Source of the DNA: Deltaproteobacteria bacterium UBA5754
GTDB lineage: Bacteria > Desulfobacterota > Dissulfuribacteria > Dissulfuribacterales > UBA5754
Assembly: GCA_002419025.1 (NCBI GenBank)
Contig: DIFG01000025.1
Coordinates: forward strand, 18,920 to 35,104
Length of the DNA: 16,185 bases
Direction of reading: 5' to 3'
How positions within the stretch are numbered: the stretch's first letter is position 1; each line of letters begins with the position of its first letter. A program made the position numbers and the translations under genes. Of this stretch, positions 7,041 through 13,102 are shown piece after piece. The notes below the pieces were generated by a model, which saw only the letters and a list, made by a program, of their open reading frames with translations, was not told the DNA's origin and ran no database searches.

Positions 7041-7798
7041 CGAGCCGCGTCTCCTTTCCTGCCCGTGATCCTACCCTTGATGGCCGCCTCATCCAGCACG
7101 CCCGAGTGCGGAAGACCGTCCGGGAAGATGTAGGACGGCGTTCCTGCGATGCCCCTTTCGGAGAGGAACTTCACCGTCTCCTCCACCTTGCGCTTCCCCT
7201 CCTCGCACTGGTTTTCCGACCGGTAGCGGGTCCGGAGTCCATCCATTCCCTTCTTGTCGCAGATGATGGAGATGCTCTCCTCCTTGGCCCCCCGGTGGAA
7301 TGAAAGGGGATAGAGAAGGACCCGAAGGGTGATTTCCCCCCGTTCGGCCATGGGGACGAGGACCGCCTCGGCCTTTTGGCAGTAAGGGCACTGGGGGTCG
7401 GTCACGAAATAGACCTCCGGACCGGTGTTTCCTATCGTAAAGGCCGTAAGTCCGGATAGTCTCTCCATGTCAGCGGGAGTGAAGCGGTTGAGTTCAGCGA
7501 TCTTCGCCTGGGTGAGGTTTTCGCCGTCAGAGACGCGGAATGCCTGTCCGGCCATGAGGTAGGAGCCGTTCTGGTCGGAATAGATGATGCGGCGCTGGCC
7601 TTTGTGCCGGATCTGGACATCGCAGAGGCCGGGAATCTCGCTCGGAGCCACCTTTTCGACAGTGATCTCCTGCTGCTTGAATACGGTCTGGACCGCCTTT
7701 TGAAGGGTCTCCGTGGCGGGACATCCGGCAGAGGCGATGGAAGGGAGAAGCAGTAGTCCTGCGCACACATAGGAGGCGATGGGGCGAGTCATGGGCAT
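7037..7798 (-). CDS. Periplasmic DsbC/DsbG-like thiol:disulfide interchange protein
   Basis: Probably a periplasmic disulfide isomerase or reductase. The 253-residue protein has a signal peptide (hydrophobic core about residues 8-22, likely cleavage after IASA at 24). A short DsbC-type N-terminal domain (about 27-105) precedes a thioredoxin fold with the CPYC active site (137-140) and cis-Pro loop GTPSYIFPDG (T220-P221). Two more cysteines, C180 and C198, match in spacing the structural disulfide of E. coli DsbC (43 residues after the first active-site Cys). The ATG at 7798 has GAAGGGAA at a good distance. A longer frame starting at 7843 would begin inside a repeat arm and displace the signal peptide, so I rejected it. 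Its reductant (a DsbD-like protein) is not in the window. The stop overlaps the AICAR transformylase start by 4 bases. Confidence 0.87.
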   Translation of the reverse strand: MPMTRPIASYVCAGLLLLPSIASAGCPATETLQKAVQTVFKQQEITVEKVAPSEIPGLCDVQIRHKGQRRIIYSDQNGSYLMAGQAFRVSDGENLTQAKIAELNRFTPADMERLSGLTAFTIGNTGPEVYFVTDPQCPYCQKAEAVLVPMAERGEITLRVLLYPLSFHRGAKEESISIICDKKGMDGLRTRYRSENQCEEGKRKVEETVKFLSERGIAGTPSYIFPDGLPHSGVLDEAAIKGRITGRKGDAAR

Positions 7799-7818
7799 CT
7801 TGTTCCCTTCAATTTGCC

Positions 7819-7890
7819 TCACCACAGAGGACACAGAGTTCACAGAGAAAAGATCCGAAAAAGATTTTTTCTCTGTGTCCTCTGTGGTGA
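7819..7890. repeat. CCACAGAGGACACAGAG-family inverted repeat, copy 2
   Basis: TCACCACAGAGGACACAGAG (7819-7838) is perfectly complementary to 7871-7890, a 20-bp stem with a 32-base loop. A competing stem exists: CACAGAGAAAA (7841-7851) pairs with TTTTCTCTGTG (7867-7877). On the plus strand the right arm is followed by T7 and T6 tracts (7893-7906), the layout of an intrinsic terminator, although no plus-strand gene precedes it. On the minus strand it sits between the flavoprotein stop and the DsbC-like ribosome binding site. Confidence 0.8.
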
Positions 7891-7904
7891 AGTTTTTTTA
7901 TTTT

Positions 7905-9626
7905 TTACGGCATCCAGGAAGGATCCATACGTTTTACTACATTGAGCCCTCCGGGAAGCACGGACGAATCTACCATGCCGATGCTGTCCAGGAAACACTG
8001 GATCTCATAGGACCGGGTTCCGGCGTTGCAGATGAGGACGAGGTGCCGGTCCCCGGGGAGTTTCTCCTGGTTTGACCGCACCGTGTCGTAGGGAAGGGCC
8101 ATCCACCTGTCAGGGAACCTTTCGACGAACAGCGCCGCCTCCTTGGGGTGCCGGAGGTCCACTGCCATCCAGTCGGGATGATCTGTCTTCCCACGTATCC
8201 ATGAGATGAACTCCTCTGGTGTAATGGTCCGGAGTCTTCCCGAGACGAGGTTGTCAGCCGTGTTCGCAGTTGCGTTCAGGATGTCCACAGCAGTGGAAAA
8301 CGGGGGGGCGTAGGCGAGTTCGAGTGTGGAGAGGTCGGAGATGGTGGGCCGACCCGTTTCGAGGAGGGAGGCGACCGCGTTGATCCGGGCCATGAGCCCG
8401 TCCCCCATGGCCCCAAAGCCGCTGAGCCCGAGTACACGCCTGGTCCTCCGGTCCACTACGAGGCTCAGGAACATGAGGGCGTAGGTCGGAAAAAAGTGGG
8501 CCCGGTCGGACTGGGTGCCAAGGGCCTCGGCCGCATCAAATCCCTCCATCCGCGCGGTCTCCGGACTGAGTCCCGTGGCCCCGACGCAGGCGTCAAAGAC
8601 CTTCATGATGAAGGAGCCCACCGCCCCGGCGAAGACACTTGGTATGCCTGCCAGGTTGTCGGCTACGACCCTGCCTTGTCGGTTTGCGATGGATCCCATG
8701 GGGGCATATGCCTTCTTCCCCGACACGAGGTGGAGGGTCTCCACGCAGTCTCCTGCGGCATAGATGTCCGGGTCCGAGGTCTGCATCCTCTGATTCACAA
8801 CGATCGCCCCCTGAGGCGAGACAAGGAGACCCGCATCTCTGGCGAGTTCCCCCCGGGGGCGCACGCCTGCCGCCACAACCACGAGGTCGGCCTCAAGTTC
8901 ACGTCGGTTCGTCACTACCATCCGGATGCGTCCACCCTCGCCTACGAACTGACGAGCCGCTTCGTTCGTGTACACAGTGACCCCGTGTTTCCTGAGCTCT
9001 CCTTTCACCATGGCGGCGATGGTCCGGCTCACGATGCGCGGAAGGACCTGGGGCATGAACTCTACGATGGAGGCCTCGATTCCCCAGAGGTCCACGAAGG
9101 CCTCGGCCATCTCGATTCCGATGGCCCCTCCTCCGATGATGACGACCTTTCCCACCTCTCCCCTGGATAGGCGTTCCTTGATCTCGATGGCCTTGTGGAG
9201 GTCGGAGATGGTGAAGACCCCGTCGAGATCGTTTCCCGGAATGGGAGGCATGAAGGGCCGGCTTCCGGTGGCGAGGACGAGCTTGTCATAGGGAAGGGCG
9301 TCGGTGTGCCCTGTCTGCACGTCCTCCACGTTGAGGATCTTTTTAGCCCGGTCGATGGAGACCGCTCGGGTCCCGCTCCTTATGGCGAGGCCCTTGGCCT
9401 CCTGAAAGAATCGTTCGTCCCGGGTCATGTGAAAACTCGTGGATCGGAGTTCTTTCTCATCCGGGACCTCGCCCGAGACATAATAGGGGATCCCGCACCC
9501 ACCGTAAGAGATGAGGGTGTCCTGATCGATGATGGTGATCTCGGCCTCCGGCATGAGCCGGCGTGCCCGGCATGCGGCCTTGGGGCCGGCTGCGACCGCT
9601 CCGACGATGACGATTTTCTTCCCCAT
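7905..9626 (-). CDS. CoA-disulfide reductase-like FAD/NAD(P) oxidoreductase with C-terminal rhodanese domain
   Basis: A 573-residue cytoplasmic flavoprotein. It begins with an FAD-binding GAVAAGPKA motif (9-17), then SYGGCGIPYYVSG whose C44 matches the single redox cysteine of CoA-disulfide/persulfide reductases. An NAD(P)H-binding VVIIGGGAIGIE motif, the second FAD motif YAAGDCVE and a dimerisation domain follow. The last 100 residues form a rhodanese domain with VDLRHPKEAALF and catalytic C533 in LICNAGTRS. Known relatives of this fusion reduce CoA disulfide, CoA persulfide or polysulfide, so a role in sulfane-sulfur handling or thiol redox balance is likely; the exact substrate cannot be told. 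The ATG at 9626 has AGGAGGGA upstream. The gene leads the minus-strand run and is separated from the DsbC-like gene by a repeat hairpin. Confidence 0.92.
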   Translation of the reverse strand: MGKKIVIVGAVAAGPKAACRARRLMPEAEITIIDQDTLISYGGCGIPYYVSGEVPDEKELRSTSFHMTRDERFFQEAKGLAIRSGTRAVSIDRAKKILNVEDVQTGHTDALPYDKLVLATGSRPFMPPIPGNDLDGVFTISDLHKAIEIKERLSRGEVGKVVIIGGGAIGIEMAEAFVDLWGIEASIVEFMPQVLPRIVSRTIAAMVKGELRKHGVTVYTNEAARQFVGEGGRIRMVVTNRRELEADLVVVAAGVRPRGELARDAGLLVSPQGAIVVNQRMQTSDPDIYAAGDCVETLHLVSGKKAYAPMGSIANRQGRVVADNLAGIPSVFAGAVGSFIMKVFDACVGATGLSPETARMEGFDAAEALGTQSDRAHFFPTYALMFLSLVVDRRTRRVLGLSGFGAMGDGLMARINAVASLLETGRPTISDLSTLELAYAPPFSTAVDILNATANTADNLVSGRLRTITPEEFISWIRGKTDHPDWMAVDLRHPKEAALFVERFPDRWMALPYDTVRSNQEKLPGDRHLVLICNAGTRSYEIQCFLDSIGMVDSSVLPGGLNVVKRMDPSWMP

Positions 9627-9794
9627 TGAGATCCCTCCTTCCTTAGGATAAGTGGACAGTTATGGTTTCCATCGCCTACCTGAGAGAACGGATTCGGGTG
9701 TGTAAACTGATGCCGATCGACAGGCCCGGGATGCAGCTCACATACTGCTGCGCAAAGAAGCACTGAATGTGCGTCGTCCAAGGACGGACGCCAA

Positions 9795-9810
9795 TGCATA
9801 CCATTATGCA
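9795..9810. promoter_or_regulatory. Operator-like palindrome TGCATA-N4-TATGCA
   Basis: TGCATA (9795-9800) and TATGCA (9805-9810) form a perfect dyad with a 4-base centre. It lies 76 bases upstream of the plus-strand -35 box and about 170 bases upstream of the flavoprotein start. The size and symmetry suit a dimeric repressor site. No regulator is encoded nearby, so the assignment is tentative. Confidence 0.3.
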
Positions 9811-9886
9811 AACTTAGTTTATCTTGCCGTTACGTCAATCTCTCTTTGGGCCTTCTTCGGGGAATTTGATTCTTTTCGAACTTTCG

Positions 9887-9915
9887 TTGAGTTCCATTTC
9901 CCTCTCTGGTATATT
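9887..9915 (+). promoter_or_regulatory. Sigma70-type promoter for the ClpX-like gene, possibly leaderless
   Basis: TTGAGT (9887-9892), a 17-base spacer, then TATATT (9910-9915). These match the consensus boxes at 4/6 and 5/6 with ideal spacing, in an AT-rich patch. Initiation would fall about 7 bases beyond the -10 box, at 9922-9923, which is the A of the ATG at 9923. No Shine-Dalgarno sequence precedes that ATG, consistent with a leaderless mRNA. Confidence 0.55.
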
Positions 9916-9922
9916 ATTTTTT

Positions 9923-11740
9923 ATGGCTAAAAAGACCGGAGGAGGAGGAGATCGGCCCGGCGGCGCCGGCATGAACGGGCCGATCTCAAGCGATCTTCCG
10001 TCCCAGAAGGATCTGGAACAGGAGATTCGGGACTATCTCGTCAAGAAGTACGGGGGCAAGGTGCGGGTCGTCACCCAGTCGTTCATTCCGGACCGGAAGG
10101 CCTCTGAGGAGGATGGGCGGGGCGAAGGCGGAAAACAGCAGGACGGCTTTGTCTTCGATCTCAAGCCTGAAGAACTCGAGACCTATCTCAACGAGTACGT
10201 CATACGCCAGGACCGGGCGAAGGCCGTGCTTGCGACAAAGGTCTGCACCCATTTCAACCGCGTTGCCTATCTGGCCCGGAAAGGGAATGACCGCCTTCCG
10301 GTGGGAAACATCAAGAACAACATCATCCTCATCGGTCCGACCGGCGTGGGGAAGACCTATCTCATCAAGCTCATTGCCGCTCGGCTCGGCGTCCCTTTTG
10401 TGAAAGGGGACGCCACCAAGTTCAGCGAGACGGGATACGTGGGGGCGGACGTGGAGGACCTCGTCCGGGATCTCGTCAAGGAGGCCGACGGGGATATCGA
10501 GCGGGCCCAGTACGGCATCATCTATATAGACGAGATCGACAAGATCGCCGCTCCTTATCACGCGCACGGACCGGACGTCTCCCGCTCCGGGGTCCAGCGG
10601 GCCCTCCTTAAGCCACTGGAAGAAACAGAGGTGGGCCTGCGCATCCCACACGACCCCATCTCCCAGATCGAGGCCATCGAACGTTATCGAAAGAGCGGCA
10701 AGCGGGAAAAGCAGACCATCAATACCCGCAATATCCTCTTCATCGTGAGCGGGGCCTTTCAGGGTCTGCCGGAGATCATCCGGCGGCGCCTCTGCCGTCA
10801 AGGGATCGGCTTCGGAGCCGATCTCGACCTGGGGGAGGAAAGGGAATGGCTGAGATTTCTGAAACCCCAGGATCTCATTGACTACGGCCTTGAATCCGAG
10901 TTCGTGGGCCGGTTTCCCGTAGTAGCCGTTCTGGACGAGCTCACAGAAAGGGACCTTTATGAGATCCTCCGCTCCCCCACCTGCGCCGTGGTCCAGAGTA
11001 AGAGGCATGACTTCCGGTCCTACGGTATCGACCTCCGTTTCGAGGACGAGGCACTGATGCTCCTGGCCCGGCAGGCGGCCGAGGAGCGGACCGGGGCCCG
11101 GAGCCTGGTGAGTGTGGTGGAAAAGGCCCTCCTTCCCTTTGAAAAAAGGCTCCCTTCCACGACCATTTCCTCACTCGTAGTCACGAAAAAGGCAGTGGAG
11201 GACCCGGACTCTGCCCTTGCAGCCCTCCTCAGCGCCCCCGGGGATTCCTCTCTCGAGCACCGCTACGAGGCCATCCTGGCCGAGGAGCGCAGGCGCTGCA
11301 GGGAAAGGCTTGGGACTATCGGAACGGCGTCCTGGGAAAAGGCCGGGGTCGATGTCACCGAGCCCCGCCTTGCCTGTGTGTGCGAACTTGTCCTTTTGGA
11401 AGACCTGGATCCCGCGGCTGCATGCGAGGAGGTATTCAGCCGCATTAGGCAGATCCGTGCTCATGAATCCTCCTTTTACCATCGCTGCGGATTGCATATC
11501 TCTTTTGACGACGAGGCCGTTGATGCCCTGCTAACGGCCAATCTCATGGACACCCGGAGACTCCACGCCCAGTGCGAGAGGATCTGCAACATCCTCGAAT
11601 ACGGGCTCACGCTCGCTCGCGAGAGGCGGGCCCAGACGGAATTCGTCATTCCAGTGGATGCAGTGCGGAATACGGAACTCTACGTCAACCGTCTGATCCG
11701 TACCTGTTACCGTCCTGAAGGGAAGGCTGGGACCACATGA
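9923..11740 (+). CDS. ClpX-like AAA+ unfoldase without zinc-binding domain, with extended C-terminus
   Basis: A 605-residue ATPase close to ClpX in its core. It has Walker A GPTGVGKT (138-145), pore loop GYVG in SETGYVGADVED, Walker B IIYIDEID (D203, E204), VSRSGVQRALLK, sensor I NILFIVSGAF, an IGF loop (295-297) like the ClpP-docking tripeptide of ClpX, GLESEFVGRFPVVA, and sensor II R393 in TGARSL. The N-terminal Cys4 zinc domain of ClpX is absent; about 90 charged residues replace it. The loop after LLKPLEET is about 11 residues longer than in E. coli ClpX and lacks the RKH motif. After sensor II come about 170 extra residues, of which about 522-590 resemble a second C-terminal subdomain. 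The start at 9923 is inferred from the promoter; an in-frame TTG at 9824 adds a hydrophobic, unlike-ClpX stretch. It probably unfolds proteins for ClpP. The stop overlaps the next gene (ATGA). Confidence 0.88.
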   Translation: MAKKTGGGGDRPGGAGMNGPISSDLPSQKDLEQEIRDYLVKKYGGKVRVVTQSFIPDRKASEEDGRGEGGKQQDGFVFDLKPEELETYLNEYVIRQDRAKAVLATKVCTHFNRVAYLARKGNDRLPVGNIKNNIILIGPTGVGKTYLIKLIAARLGVPFVKGDATKFSETGYVGADVEDLVRDLVKEADGDIERAQYGIIYIDEIDKIAAPYHAHGPDVSRSGVQRALLKPLEETEVGLRIPHDPISQIEAIERYRKSGKREKQTINTRNILFIVSGAFQGLPEIIRRRLCRQGIGFGADLDLGEEREWLRFLKPQDLIDYGLESEFVGRFPVVAVLDELTERDLYEILRSPTCAVVQSKRHDFRSYGIDLRFEDEALMLLARQAAEERTGARSLVSVVEKALLPFEKRLPSTTISSLVVTKKAVEDPDSALAALLSAPGDSSLEHRYEAILAEERRRCRERLGTIGTASWEKAGVDVTEPRLACVCELVLLEDLDPAAACEEVFSRIRQIRAHESSFYHRCGLHISFDDEAVDALLTANLMDTRRLHAQCERICNILEYGLTLARERRAQTEFVIPVDAVRNTELYVNRLIRTCYRPEGKAGTT

Positions 11741-12108
11741 AAGAGGGACAGACGATCCTCCTCGTTGATACGGACAAGAGGAACCAGGAGGTCTTTCGCA
11801 CTGTTGTCGAGGGCGCCGGCCTGCGCCTCATCCTTGCCGACGACGGCCAGGAGGCCGTGGACGAGGCAGGAAAATCTCCCCCGGATCTCATTGCCATTAG
11901 ACGTAACGCCCCCATCCTCGATGCCCTTGCGGTGAGTGTCCTGCTCAAGCAGTCGGACCGGACCAAGGCCATTCCGATCCTCGTCATCTGCCGGGAGGAC
12001 TCCCGGGAGGAGACGGAACGTTACCGGGACGCGGGTTGCGCCGGCTGTATTCGGGAACCCTTTACCGAAAAGGAGCTTCAGGAAAGGCTGAAAGGACTCC
12101 TGCCATGA
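11737..12108 (+). CDS. Receiver-only pseudo-response regulator
   Basis: A 123-residue CheY-like receiver domain with no output domain. The fold signature is clear: beta1 TILLVDTD with acidic D11/D13, helix 1, PDLIA leading to beta3, PILVICRED and GCAGCIREPF. The phosphorylation machinery is lost: the phospho-acceptor Asp of PDLILLD is Arg55 (PDLIAIR), the conserved Ser/Thr is Cys85, and the conserved Lys before Pro-Phe is Glu107. It is therefore unlikely to be phosphorylated in the standard way and may act as a protein-binding module. Its ATG overlaps the ClpX-like stop, and its own stop overlaps the hemB ATG, so all three should be co-translated. Receiver-type proteins (RssB, CpdR) are known ClpXP adaptors, which suggests such a role here (inference). 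Confidence 0.85.
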   Translation: MKEGQTILLVDTDKRNQEVFRTVVEGAGLRLILADDGQEAVDEAGKSPPDLIAIRRNAPILDALAVSVLLKQSDRTKAIPILVICREDSREETERYRDAGCAGCIREPFTEKELQERLKGLLP

Positions 12109-13085
12109 TGTTTCCTGAATATCGCCCCCGAAGACTGCGCCGCAACGAGTCCATACGCGCCCTCGTGCGCGAGACCTCCGTCTCGCTACAGCACCTCGTC
12201 CAGCCCCTTTTCGTCGTCCCGGGAAGCGGGATACGAAAGGAGATCGAGGCAATGCCAGGATGTTTCCACCTCTCCCAGGACGTCCTCCTAGAGGAATGCC
12301 GCGAGCTTGCCGGCTTAGGCGTCCCTGCCGTGATCCTGTTCGGCCTGCCCGAGAAGAAGGACCGTCAGGGCTCCCAGTCCTGGGCCAAGGCCGGCGTGGT
12401 CCAGCGGGCAGTATCCGCCATCAAGAAGGCCGTTCCGGAGCTTCTCGTAATCACGGACGTGTGTCTTTGTGAATACACGAGCCATGGGCACTGCGGGGTC
12501 CTGTCCGGGGACCAGGTGGACAACGACGCCACCCTCGAGCTCCTTGCCAAGGTCGCCCTCTCCCACGCCCGGGAAGGGGCGGACATGGTGGCCCCATCGG
12601 ACATGATGGACGGCAGGGTCGGGGCCATTCGGGATGCCCTTGACGAAGAGGGCTTGTACAACATACCCATCCTTTCCTATGCCGTGAAGTACGCCTCGGC
12701 CTTTTACGGCCCGTTTCGGGAGGCGGCGGAGAGCACCCCCCAGTTCGGGGACCGGAGGGCCTATCAGATGGATCCGGCCAACATCCGCGAGGCCTTCCGG
12801 GAGGCCACTCTGGACATGGAGGAAGGGGCAGACATCCTCATGGTGAAGCCCGCCCTCCCGTACCTCGATGTGATCCGGGCCCTGCGGCAGGAATTCATTC
12901 TACCCATCGCGGCCTACCAGGTGAGCGGCGAGTATTCCATGATCAAGGCCGCTGCCGCCCAGGGCTGGATAGACGAAAGGCGGGTCGTGGAGGAATCCAT
13001 CCTCTCCATTCGGAGGGCCGGGGCGGACATGATCATCACATATTTTGCCAAGGAGGTTGCTCAGGGAGGCGGGTTCCGCGCCTGA
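12105..13085 (+). CDS. hemB: Porphobilinogen synthase (delta-aminolevulinic acid dehydratase)
   Basis: Condenses two 5-aminolevulinate molecules to porphobilinogen, the first common step to heme, siroheme and cobalamin; a cytoplasmic homo-oligomer. The 326 residues are the usual length. Catalytic zinc cysteines C120, C122 and C130 lie in DVCLCEYTSHGHCG, so this is the zinc-dependent type. APSDMMDGRV (163-172), K195 in SYAVKYASAFYGPFR and Schiff-base K248 in MVKPALPYLD are all present, followed by AAYQVSGEY. The start is the first of two ATGs at 12105, overlapping the pseudo-receiver stop as ATGA, with AAAGGA upstream. A frame reaching back to 12036 overlaps the receiver gene and lacks similarity. 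Translational linkage to a ClpX-like unfoldase is notable, because mitochondrial ClpX acts on heme synthesis at ALA synthase. Confidence 0.96.
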   Translation: MMFPEYRPRRLRRNESIRALVRETSVSLQHLVQPLFVVPGSGIRKEIEAMPGCFHLSQDVLLEECRELAGLGVPAVILFGLPEKKDRQGSQSWAKAGVVQRAVSAIKKAVPELLVITDVCLCEYTSHGHCGVLSGDQVDNDATLELLAKVALSHAREGADMVAPSDMMDGRVGAIRDALDEEGLYNIPILSYAVKYASAFYGPFREAAESTPQFGDRRAYQMDPANIREAFREATLDMEEGADILMVKPALPYLDVIRALRQEFILPIAAYQVSGEYSMIKAAAAQGWIDERRVVEESILSIRRAGADMIITYFAKEVAQGGGFRA

Positions 13086-13095
13086 GGCCTTTTTT
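13061..13095 (+). terminator. Candidate intrinsic terminator at the end of hemB
   Basis: TCAGG (13061-13065) pairs with CCTGA (13081-13085) and the inner GCGG (13069-13072) with CCGC (13076-13079). An alternative is AGGCG/CGCCT. GGCC and then T6 (13090-13095) follow. The stem overlaps the last hemB codons. It is imperfect, so readthrough into the MFS gene is likely to some degree. Confidence 0.35.
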
Positions 13096-13102
13096 CTGCC
13101 CG

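Larger units (their letters stand above)
9627..9922. other. Divergent intergenic region
   Basis: This non-coding stretch separates the minus-strand redox/purine run from the plus-strand ClpX-like run. It contains the palindrome at 9795-9810, a small CGTCC/GGACG hairpin (9775-9786) and the plus-strand promoter at 9887-9915. I found no convincing minus-strand promoter: a TTGACG read on the minus strand near 9833-9838 has no matching -10 at usual spacing. No small gene with a credible start was seen. Confidence 0.6.

Noticed and set aside
7799..7843. Longer DsbC-like start inside the repeat arm
   Set aside because: It would put repeat-derived residues before the signal peptide; the ATG at 7798 has a proper ribosome binding site.
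9824..9922. 33-residue extension of the ClpX-like frame from a TTG
   Set aside because: It spans the promoter boxes and encodes a hydrophobic stretch unlike ClpX relatives.
9986..11008. 340-codon open frame on the minus strand
   Set aside because: It is antisense to the AAA+ domain of the ClpX-like gene and has no supporting motif.
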